NCBI RefSeq assembly: GCF_002310495.1
Contig: NZ_CP023344.1
Coordinates: forward strand, 4,171,501-4,235,500
Direction of reading: 5' to 3'
Origin: Nibricoccus aquaticus
Lineage (GTDB): Bacteria; Verrucomicrobiota; Verrucomicrobiia; Opitutales; Opitutaceae
DNA length: 64,000 bases
Numbering within the stretch: the stretch's first letter is position 1; each line of letters opens with the position of its first letter. Both the position numbers and the translations under genes were made by a program. Positions 35,759 through 43,794 of the stretch are shown one piece after another. The notes below the pieces were generated by a model that saw only the letters and a list, made by a program, of their open reading frames with translations, did no database searches and was not told the DNA's origin.

Positions 35759-38041
35759 ATGTCTGCCCTGCGCATTCTCCACCTCGAAGATGATCCGCAC
35801 GATGCGGGCTGGGTGCATGCGCTCATCGCGAAGCGCTGGCCGGAGAGCCGGCTGGAGCGCGTGGATGGCCGGGCTGGTTTCGAGGCGGCGCTGGATGCGG
35901 GCGCACCGGATGTGATCTTGTCGGATTTTTCCATGCCGGGCTTCGACGGGCTTTCGGCACTGACGATCGCGAGAAAACGTTATCCCGACGCGCCGTTTAT
36001 CTTTTTGTCCGGAACGATCGGCGAGGAGGTCGCGGTGGAGGCGCTGCGCAATGGAGCGACGGACTATGTGCTCAAGGACCGGAGCATCCGGTTGATTCCG
36101 GCGATCGAGCGGGCGCTGGGCGAGGCGCGAGATCATGCGAGGCGGCGCGAGGTGGAGCGCGAGTTGTTTCAGAGTCAGGCGCATTTCCAGCAGATCACGG
36201 AGAATGTGGCGGACCTGATCGTGGTGCTCGATACCACGGGACGGCGTATCTACAACAACCCGGCCTACCGCACGATCCTGGGCGATCCATCGAGCCTGCG
36301 CGGGACGATGTCGTTCGATGATATTCACCCCGCCGACCGTGAACGGGTGAGGGCGATTTTTTTAGAGACGGTGCGAACGGGAGTCGGGCAGCGCGCGGAA
36401 TATCGTTTTTTGCTCGGTGACGGATCGGTGCGCTACATCGAGTCGCAGGGAAGCGTGATCCCGGATCAGCAAGGCGGCGTGGCCAACGTGCTGGTCGTCT
36501 CGCGCGATGTGACTGAGCGGCGGCGCAATGAAGAGCGTATCCGGGAACAGGCTTCACTGCTGGACCAGGCGCGAGACGCGATTTTCGTGACCGGGCTGGA
36601 TGGGCGCGTGACGTACTGGAACGCGCAGGCGGAGGCGTTGCTGGGCTGGACGCGCGATGAAGTGATGAAACGCGATGTGCGGCCTTTGCTGTTTCCCGAG
36701 GGGAAATTCGAGTGCGTGGCGATCTGCCAGAAGGTGCGCGCCGACGGGCGCTGGCAGGGCGAGCTGCGGCCGCAGACGAAGAGCGGGGCAAAGTTAATTG
36801 TGGAAAGCCGCTGGACGCTCGTATGCGACGACCTGGGGGCGGCGAAGTCGGTGCTGTTTATCAACACGGATGTCACCGAGCAGCGGCGGATCGAGACGCA
36901 GTTTTTGCGGACGCAGCGTATGGAGAGCATCGGCACGCTCGCGGGAGGCATCGCGCACGATTTGAACAATGTGCTCACGCCAATCCTCGTGGCGGCGCAG
37001 GTGCTCCAGTCGCAGAAACTCTCCGCCGAGAGCGCCGAGATGCTGCACACGATCGAGAAGAGCGCGATCCACGGGGCGGCGTTGGTGAAGCAGGTGCTGA
37101 TGTTTGCGCGAGGATCGGATGGCGAACGCGTACCGGTGCAGTTGCGCCACCTGATCTCGGAGCTGACACGACTGCTTCGGGAAACGCTGCCGAAGTCGAT
37201 CGAGGTGCGCACGCGGATCGACGCGGGGCTGGGGCTGGTGATGGGCGATGTGACGCAGCTCAACCAGGTGCTGATGAATTTCGCGATCAATGCGCGCGAT
37301 GCGATGCCGGGCGGTGGGACGCTGGAGATCGCGGCGCGCAATGTGACGCTCGATGCGGAGTTCGTACGCCAGCATCCCGCGCTGAAGACCGGACCGCATG
37401 TGTGTATCGGCGTTCAGGATTCGGGCACGGGCATCCCGCCGGAGGTGCTGGAGAGGATTTTCGATCCATTCTTCACGACGAAGCCGCCGGGGAAGGGGAC
37501 GGGGCTGGGACTTTCGACGGTGTTGGGCATTATCAAAGGACATGGCGGCGTGGTGCAGGTGCGCAGCGAGGTCGGCAAGGGGGCTTGCTTCGATGTTTAC
37601 CTGCCGGCGCACGAAGCGGTGGAAAAAGCGAAGACGCTGGATTCGCGTTCGCCCATTCCTCGCGGTCACGGCGAAGGCATTCTGGTGATCGACGACGAGC
37701 AGGTGATCCGGGATGTGTTTCTCTCGATCTTGCGGCGCTTCGGTTATCGTGGCTTTGAAGCCCCGGACGGAAAGACCGCCGTGGATTTATATGAACACCA
37801 TCAACGCGACATCGCGCTGGTCGTGGTGGATATGATGATGCCGGGCATGGATGGGCGGGCAGTCATCCGCGCGCTGCGAAAAATAAATCCACAGGTGAAT
37901 GTGATCGTTGTGAGCGGGATGCTGGAGAACGATCAGTTCAACGCGGATGGGGAATTCGGCGAGGTGGAGCTGATCCGCAAGCCGGTGATGTCGGAGCTGC
38001 TGCTGGGGAAAGTGGCTCAAGCGCTGGGCTCGCGGGGTTGA
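35759..38041 (+). CDS. Hybrid histidine kinase with receivers at both ends
   Basis: 760 cytoplasmic residues in the order receiver (1-120, Asp56 in DVILSDFSMPG), PAS (about 140-260), PAS (about 265-380), HisKA (H-box GGIAHDLNNVLTPI, near 400), HATPase_c (about 500-625, MNFAINARDAMP and GTGLGLSTVLGIIKGHGG) and a C-terminal receiver (about 635-755, Asp near 690 in VVVDMMMPGMDG). With no membrane segment, its input is presumably the N-terminal receiver, fed by the upstream kinase. The C-terminal receiver would need an Hpt protein; the one encoded at 16822-17184 is a candidate. No DNA-binding output gene lies in the cluster. Confidence 0.94.
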   Translation: MSALRILHLEDDPHDAGWVHALIAKRWPESRLERVDGRAGFEAALDAGAPDVILSDFSMPGFDGLSALTIARKRYPDAPFIFLSGTIGEEVAVEALRNGATDYVLKDRSIRLIPAIERALGEARDHARRREVERELFQSQAHFQQITENVADLIVVLDTTGRRIYNNPAYRTILGDPSSLRGTMSFDDIHPADRERVRAIFLETVRTGVGQRAEYRFLLGDGSVRYIESQGSVIPDQQGGVANVLVVSRDVTERRRNEERIREQASLLDQARDAIFVTGLDGRVTYWNAQAEALLGWTRDEVMKRDVRPLLFPEGKFECVAICQKVRADGRWQGELRPQTKSGAKLIVESRWTLVCDDLGAAKSVLFINTDVTEQRRIETQFLRTQRMESIGTLAGGIAHDLNNVLTPILVAAQVLQSQKLSAESAEMLHTIEKSAIHGAALVKQVLMFARGSDGERVPVQLRHLISELTRLLRETLPKSIEVRTRIDAGLGLVMGDVTQLNQVLMNFAINARDAMPGGGTLEIAARNVTLDAEFVRQHPALKTGPHVCIGVQDSGTGIPPEVLERIFDPFFTTKPPGKGTGLGLSTVLGIIKGHGGVVQVRSEVGKGACFDVYLPAHEAVEKAKTLDSRSPIPRGHGEGILVIDDEQVIRDVFLSILRRFGYRGFEAPDGKTAVDLYEHHQRDIALVVVDMMMPGMDGRAVIRALRKINPQVNVIVVSGMLENDQFNADGEFGEVELIRKPVMSELLLGKVAQALGSRG

Positions 38042-38241
38042 GTGCGATCACGTCTGCGGAGGACAACGCCGTCATAGGCAGGCAGGCCTATCGATTTGTG
38101 TCCGGCACTGTCCCTGAAGGCGAAGGCGGACGGGCGCTCATAGCGCACAGGGATGGACCGTGTTATCGGAATGCGTGTGCAAAGTGCAAAGTTTGACCCC
38201 TTTTTCCGCTTTTTCTCATCCTTACTGGTTCGGCTTTTTCT

Positions 38242-38547
38242 TCATGAGACGCTGATGCCATCAGACTCGCCGACTAAGTGGAGACTGCCTTCAGGACTGT
38301 GCATCTCGATTCGCTCTTTATTCTCATCTCGGGAGAGAACTGCGACCTGCTTGCCCTCAATCGGCCCAATGCCGATCGCAACTCCCTCGTCTGGATAAGC
38401 CAGTGCGGTATCGTGTGCGACGCGCTGCCAAGTCTCGACCGCGAAAACCGCACGGCCCGAATGAGACACTGTGAGGAGAGATCTTCCCGATGCGTCGAAG
38501 CCCATGGCGACAAGACCTCCGATCATGAGATGCGTGGGGCGCTTCAT
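38242..38547 (-). CDS. Hypothetical protein in a cassette-like position
   Basis: 101 residues from ATG 38547 (MKRPTHLMIGGLVAMGFD). It reads like part of a beta-propeller-type repeat (FDASGRSLLTVSHSGRAVFAVETW) and looks genuinely coding, but I cannot name a family. It starts 6 bases after the GTTCGGC box of an attC-like element (38553-38644) that separates it from the 148-residue gene upstream, and both ORFs share the context GGCAAA...AAAGATGAAG around their starts. Composition is lower in GC than the flanking kinase and enolase genes, consistent with a captured gene. A GTG 18 bases upstream is an alternative start. Confidence 0.6.
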   Translation of the reverse strand: MKRPTHLMIGGLVAMGFDASGRSLLTVSHSGRAVFAVETWQRVAHDTALAYPDEGVAIGIGPIEGKQVAVLSRDENKERIEMHSPEGSLHLVGESDGISVS

Positions 38548-38552
38548 CTTTT

Positions 38553-38644
38553 GCCGAACGATCACTGGTCAGCCACGCCGAGCTGGCGACTGGAAATTCG
38601 AAACGGACCCCGTCGAGGCGTTGTGCTGTAACGACTGGTTGGGC
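38553..38644 (-). other. attC-like recombination site between two small ORFs
   Basis: On the minus strand the segment begins GCCCAAC and ends GTTCGGC, imperfectly complementary boxes like the R'' and R' sites of integron attC elements; inner segments CAACGCC and GGCGTGG give a second short pair, with a non-pairing spacer between boxes. The 3' box departs from the GTTRRRY consensus at one base. It encodes the NQSLQHNAS-type tail of the upstream protein, as attC sites often do. No integrase gene is in the window. Confidence 0.4.
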
Positions 38645-39015
38645 TCTTCTTTCAGTAGCTCTCCAATCTTCGTCGTCCACACAGCGGCAGCCAGCGGCTC
38701 TGGCTTCGACTTGGTCTTCACCAGACCGCCGTCGAGTCTAAATACTTCCACTACGACAACACTCGAATAGGCGGCTTTCTGGCGCACCGTAATGCGAACC
38801 TCCTCGAACCAAGTCTTCTCGGCTTTCGTCCAGAATGCGTAGTGCCACTCGGCGCCATCACGCTTCGCTTCAAACAGTCGATCTACCGCAAGCTCCGGAA
38901 GCTTCTTTTGGAGAATCTCCGCGACACCGGAGCAGTGCCGATCAGCGACAAACGAGTCGGCGCGTAAGACGGCGGAGACGCATAGAAACGCGAATGATAG
39001 TCCGAGTGGCTTCAT
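38569..39015 (-). CDS. Secreted hypothetical protein with an attC-encoded tail
   Basis: 148 residues. A signal peptide (MKPLGLSFAFLCVSAVLRADS, cleavage about 19-20) precedes a small mixed domain (HYAFWTKAEKTWFEEVRITV, SSVVVVEVFRLDGGLV). The final ~23 residues (from NQSLQ) are encoded by the attC-like element and probably not functional. The ATG lies 9 bases after a GTTGGGC box belonging to a second attC-like element at 39025-39078. I do not recognise the domain. GC content is lower than in the neighbouring housekeeping genes. With the 101-residue gene it looks like a two-cassette remnant on the minus strand. Confidence 0.62.
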   Translation of the reverse strand: MKPLGLSFAFLCVSAVLRADSFVADRHCSGVAEILQKKLPELAVDRLFEAKRDGAEWHYAFWTKAEKTWFEEVRITVRQKAAYSSVVVVEVFRLDGGLVKTKSKPEPLAAAVWTTKIGELLKEEPNQSLQHNASTGSVSNFQSPARRG

Positions 39016-39024
39016 CTTTTCTTT

Positions 39025-39078
39025 GCCCAACAGTGTTATTCGGCTGCACTCGGTGCAGCCTTGGGGGTGGAGTTTCTC
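39025..39078 (-). other. Second, degenerate attC-like element
   Basis: On the minus strand GAGAAAC (39078-39072) ... GTTGGGC (39031-39025) span 54 bases, close to a short attC. In the centre is a perfect hairpin GGCTGCAC-CGA-GTGCAGCC (39060-39042). The 3' box fits the GTTRRRY consensus exactly; the 5' box is poor. It ends 9 bases before the start of the secreted hypothetical gene. Confidence 0.35.
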
Positions 39079-39133
39079 GCCATGACAAACGCCTAAGCGG
39101 CTAGCCGGTCGCGGTCGAGGTTCTAAATTTTTT

Positions 39134-39186
39134 GCGAGTGCCGCTTTACGCAGGTCGGTGCAGTTCCCGCGTAAAGCGGCACTCGC
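39134..39186. repeat. Perfect 18-base inverted repeat
   Basis: GCGAGTGCCGCTTTACGC (39134-39151) is matched exactly by its reverse complement at 39169-39186 around a 17-base spacer. It has no flanking T-run and lies in the 420-base gap 39016-39436 between the cassette-like genes and enolase, which contains no gene. The perfection of the arms suggests a recent mobile palindromic unit rather than a terminator. Confidence 0.8.
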
Positions 39187-39237
39187 GACCACGGGGATCA
39201 TGGCGTCGCACGAGCGCGAACCCTCCATGCCGGGCGT

Positions 39238-39397
39238 GGACGACACGGAGGTCGTCCCTCCATTAAAATGAAAAGGCCGACGGCGCTTGGGCGCGGTCGG
39301 CCTTGGGGAGAAATCACAGCGTGAAGTCGCTGCTACTGTCGCCGGGCGTGAAGAGGGCTCCACGCCCGGCGAGTCGGCGGGTTACGGTTAACCCGCC
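39238..39397. repeat. Two hairpin repeats downstream of enolase
   Basis: GGACGA-CACGGAGG-TCGTCC (39238-39257) and GGCGGGTTA-CGGT-TAACCCGCC (39376-39397, perfect 9-base arms followed by CTACCTT). Both recur in the same order at 49918-49986. Either could help terminate eno, whose stop is at 39437, but as shared units they are dispersed repeats first. Confidence 0.7.
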
Positions 39398-39436
39398 CTA
39401 CCTTTGGCCTGAGCACGCTCAGGCCCTACAACGGAA

Positions 39437-40927
<1,491 letters not shown>

Positions 40928-41220
40928 TTATTTTGGCAGTCCGTGCTCATGCGACTGCTTGGCGTGCAGGACTCGAAAGACGATCACGCGGTCATCGATG
41001 ATCTGATAGAAAGTTTGTACGGAAAACGTCTCATGAGCATGCGGCGAAAATTAAGGAAGTAGAGCCGTTCGCGTTCTGGCGCAGTCTCCAGCTGCCTTAT
41101 CGCAATGGCTATTTCGTCGAGAAACTCATCGCCAAGTTGCGGGCGATTCCGGTCGTACCATGTTTGAACGGCGATCAGATCCTTTTCCGCTTTGCCGTGA
41201 AGAAACACCCTCCAGCTCAT
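40928..41220 (-). pseudogene. ParE/RelE-type toxin gene, frameshifted near its 3' end
   Basis: The main frame from 41220 encodes 78 residues (MSWRVFLHGKAEKDLIAVQTWYD...FRRMLMRRFPYK) typical of ParE-family toxins, then ends in an unrelated LSIRSSMTA tail. In the neighbouring frame, from about 41012 down to a stop at 40928-40930, the sequence reads IIDDRVIVFRVLHAKQSHE, the expected conserved C-terminus. Loss of one base around 41009-41016 explains this. ParE toxins inhibit gyrase through this fold, so the toxin is probably inactive. Its start overlaps the antitoxin stop by four bases. A sequencing error is the alternative explanation. Confidence 0.78.
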
Positions 41221-41429
41221 GCGCGTTTACGCAGGCGGGCCTGAACTTCGGACCAAGGTGAAACCGCGTTGGGATTAGCGTCATACGCGGCCTGCGCGTC
41301 GTTGAGCGCGTATTTTTCATAATCAGTCAGGCCAGCGGCTTCTTCCAGACGCCAGAGCTGCTCCAGGATTTCGCCGCGCTCTTGGGACGATAGCTTTGGA
41401 AGTTCGGCGAGAATTTCCGATTTGCTCAT
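41217..41429 (-). CDS. Antitoxin of the putative addiction-module component family
   Basis: 70 residues beginning MSKSEILAELPKLSSQERGEILEQLWRLEE, the helical pattern of small antitoxins that pair with ParE/RelE toxins (Unstab_antitox type), with a C-terminal acidic to basic toxin-binding tail ending in WSEVQARLRKRA. It is upstream of the toxin gene with an ATGA overlap, the usual order. With the toxin frame broken, it may now be a relic or may neutralise related toxins elsewhere. The pair is less GC-rich than the flanking genes. Confidence 0.82.
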   Translation of the reverse strand: MSKSEILAELPKLSSQERGEILEQLWRLEEAAGLTDYEKYALNDAQAAYDANPNAVSPWSEVQARLRKRA

Positions 41430-41525
41430 GGGTGGATTCTTGGACGATTTCGAGCGACGTTCAAGTCGGGTTATCCTGTCTTAACTATCCGTCGCTCGGG
41501 GGCCTACGCTCCTACACCTCTCCGT

Positions 41526-41963
41526 TCAATTCAGCCACCATTTGAAAACCTGGCCGGGGTCCCAGTAGGTGAGGAGGAGGCTGGCGGCGAAGGCGAGGAG
41601 GCTGATGATGAGGCGGGAGAAGGCGCGTTTGCTGTGACTCTTGGGTAGAAAGAATCCCCACATGAATGTCACGGAGCTGGCGGCGAAGAAGAGGCCGAAC
41701 ATGGCGGGCAGGAGCGAGCCGGAGGCGTCGTGGACGAAGGCGGCGAAACCGTGGAGCTGGGTCGGTGCATCGACGGCGGGGCGCGGGGCGTGGCCCAGCT
41801 GCATGCGGGCGGCGAGCCAGGAGAGGAATACGGGGACGGTGACGGCCATCGCGGAGGCGATGGCGAAGTTGGCAAACAGCAGGCAGCGTTTGCAGCAGCA
41901 GAGCGAGGCGCAGGGTTTTAGAGTGTGCGTGTGAGCTTGCTCCGGATTGACGGTACTTTCCAT
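41526..41963 (-). CDS. Membrane protein downstream of the ankyrin gene
   Basis: 145 residues with hydrophobic segments at about 32-52, 83-103 and 118-137, and a cysteine cluster near the N-terminus (CASLCCCKRC, 18-27). No family recognised. It begins 31 bases after the ankyrin gene's stop on the same strand and is probably co-expressed. The Cys-rich N-terminus could bind metal or be acylated, which is speculation. Another frame in this region stays open across the ankyrin gene but encodes Ser/Pro-rich shadow sequence before reaching this protein, so I start at ATG 41963. Confidence 0.65.
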   Translation of the reverse strand: MESTVNPEQAHTHTLKPCASLCCCKRCLLFANFAIASAMAVTVPVFLSWLAARMQLGHAPRPAVDAPTQLHGFAAFVHDASGSLLPAMFGLFFAASSVTFMWGFFLPKSHSKRAFSRLIISLLAFAASLLLTYWDPGQVFKWWLN

Positions 41964-41994
41964 TGCGACGACTGGCTGGAGGGCTGGAGGAGAA

Positions 41995-43017
41995 TCAGGC
42001 GCTGCGAGCGAGGCCCAATTTATTGAGCACGCGCGTGAAGGCACCTGGGGGTTTGGGACGGACTGAAGGGGGAAGTTGGGAAACGAAACCGCGGGAGACG
42101 GCGACGCGGATGGGGGTGACGCCGTCGTAGTTCCGGGTTTCGAGGTTTTGCGCAGTGAGGAGAGCGGGCGGGATCTGGTCGAGGTGACCTTCATAGGCGG
42201 CGGCGTGAAGCGGGGTGTCGCCGTGGTCGTTGCGCGTGAGAAGGAGTTCGGCAGTGAGCTCGGCGGCGGGGAGTTTATCGAGCTGGCCGCTTTCGGCGGC
42301 GGCGTGGATGACGGTGTAGCCGGACTTGCTGGCGAGCGTGAGGTGGGCGCGGGTGAAAAGCGCAGGAGGAATTTGTTCGAGGCGGCCGGCGATGGCGGCG
42401 GCGTGGAGGACGGTGTCGCCTGAACTGGTGGTGGCGAGGACCGCAGCGGGGGTGAGGAGTGCGGGCGGGAGCTGGCGGAGGTTGCCGTTGAGCGCGGCGA
42501 CGTGGAAGACGGTCTCACCAGAGGCGTTGAGTTTGGTGAGCAGCTCGGGGGTGAGGAAATTTTTCGGGAAGCGGTCGAGGGTGCCGTTTTCGGCGGCTTC
42601 GTGGAGGAGGGTGTTGCCCAGATCGGTGTGGGACTGGACGGCTTCGGCGGTGAGGAGTGTGGGCGGGATCTGGTCGAGGTGGCCGTTGCCGGCGGCAACG
42701 TGGAAGACGGTGTAGCCGGAGTTGCTGCGGGTGTTGAGTGTCTCGGCAGTGAGGAGCGCGGGCGGGAAAAGGCTCAAGTAGCCGCCAAGAGCAGCGTGAT
42801 GAAGCGGGGTGTAGCCGGAGTCGTTTTTGACGAGGAGATTTTCCTTCGTGAGGAGCGCAGCGGGCAGCAGACGGAGGGAGCCGTACTTGGCGGCGGTGTG
42901 AAGCGGGGTGGTGCCGGCGGAGTTGCGGGCGGTGATTTGCGCGACCGTGAGAGCGGCGGCGGCTTCGGGGGAAAGCAGCTGGTCGCGGAGGGCTGAATGG
43001 AGTTCGTCGACCGTCAT
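41995..43017 (-). CDS. Ankyrin-type repeat protein with regular 33-residue units
   Basis: 340 residues with a short N-terminal helical cap (1-34) then eight complete and one truncated 33-residue units (35 onward). Each unit follows G-x-T-x-L/F-H-x-A-A-x-x-G-x-L-x-x-x-P-x-x-L-L-T, the ankyrin helix-turn-helix with an unusual P-x-x-LLT second helix. No other domain is present, so a protein-binding scaffold is the likely role. No signal peptide. The unit length never varies, pointing to expansion by internal duplication. It is divergent from a receiver-protein gene and precedes a small membrane protein gene. Confidence 0.88.
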   Translation of the reverse strand: MTVDELHSALRDQLLSPEAAAALTVAQITARNSAGTTPLHTAAKYGSLRLLPAALLTKENLLVKNDSGYTPLHHAALGGYLSLFPPALLTAETLNTRSNSGYTVFHVAAGNGHLDQIPPTLLTAEAVQSHTDLGNTLLHEAAENGTLDRFPKNFLTPELLTKLNASGETVFHVAALNGNLRQLPPALLTPAAVLATTSSGDTVLHAAAIAGRLEQIPPALFTRAHLTLASKSGYTVIHAAAESGQLDKLPAAELTAELLLTRNDHGDTPLHAAAYEGHLDQIPPALLTAQNLETRNYDGVTPIRVAVSRGFVSQLPPSVRPKPPGAFTRVLNKLGLARSA

Positions 43018-43164
43018 ACCGAGTGTCGTAAAAATCGGCGCAACTCCGTTAGTGGCAAACAAAAAGCCGGGTGGGAGCGTGAATGGAATGTGAACTTTTT
43101 TTGAACGCGTTGGGTGTGGGATTTCGGTTTGCCAACCGAGGCGTGCAAAACATGGTCTCGATTC

Positions 43165-43593
43165 ATGAGCGAAGCCCCCGTGTCGAACGCAGCCGATCCC
43201 ACTGTGAAGCGAGATGCCATCCTGGTGGTCGATGACGAGCGGCCGATTCTGGACATGTTCGGCTCCGCGCTTGAGACGCAGTTCGATGTGGTGACGGCGA
43301 CGTCGGCGCGCGAGGCGGAGTTCGCGCTGAGGAAGAAGGCATTCAAGGTGGTCGTGGCCGATCATCTGATGCCGGGCGGAAATGGGATGAGTTTTTTGGT
43401 ACGCTGCCGTGAGGAGTATCCGCACATGCAGCGCGTGCTCGTCACGGGTTACATGAAGCCGGAAATGCTTTTGAGGAGCGTGAACGAGGCGGCGCTCTAT
43501 CGGTATTTGCTGAAGCCGGTGCAGATGACGGATCTGCTGCGCATCGTGCAGGACGCGGTGCGTGCGCACGATGTGGCGGTGAAAACGGCGTGA
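43165..43593 (+). CDS. Single-domain response regulator
   Basis: 142-residue receiver with acidic pocket VVDDERP (about 22-28), phospho-acceptor Asp in VVADHLMPGGNG (about 66), Thr in VLVTGYM and Lys in YLLKPVQM. The VTGY and LLKPV features resemble receivers attached to HD-GYP or hybrid-kinase systems. No output domain follows. It is divergent from the ankyrin gene with 147 bases between and has no adjacent kinase. ATG 43165 (MSEAPVSNAADP) is chosen; an upstream in-frame extension lies in the spacer. Confidence 0.9.
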   Translation: MSEAPVSNAADPTVKRDAILVVDDERPILDMFGSALETQFDVVTATSAREAEFALRKKAFKVVVADHLMPGGNGMSFLVRCREEYPHMQRVLVTGYMKPEMLLRSVNEAALYRYLLKPVQMTDLLRIVQDAVRAHDVAVKTA

Positions 43594-43648
43594 GCAGCGT
43601 GCGAATGCGGCGAGTTTCGCTGCTGGGCCGAAAGCGGACGATCTTTTG

Positions 43649-43770
43649 GTTAATCGCAAAGACGCGACGACGCTAAGGTCGGAGCGAAGGATGCTTGTGG
43701 AGCTGGGGGGCCCTCCCCCCGCTTAATGTAGTAAGCGAGACTGACGTTAAGCGCGGTGAGGGCACCGCGC
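43649..43770. repeat. Composite dispersed repeats between the receiver gene and uvrA
   Basis: A TTAATCGCAAAGACGCGACG copy of the family seen at 4798 and 6130 starts at 43650. It is followed by a GGGGGGCCCTCCCCCC palindrome (about 43705-43720), the hairpin GCTTA-ATGTAG-TAAGC (about 43721-43736) and the perfect hairpin GCGCGGTG-AGGG-CACCGCGC (43751-43770), whose relative lies inside hrpB. The 200-base gap has no gene; the last hairpins may also terminate uvrA, which ends at 43795. Confidence 0.7.
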
Positions 43771-43794
43771 CTCCAACGGGAAAAGGGAACGACC

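Noticed and set aside
41526-42698. A single 390-codon gene covering both the ankyrin gene's 3' half and the membrane protein
   Set aside because: The first two thirds are Ser/Pro/Thr-rich shadow of the ankyrin frame; only the part from ATG 41963 looks like protein.
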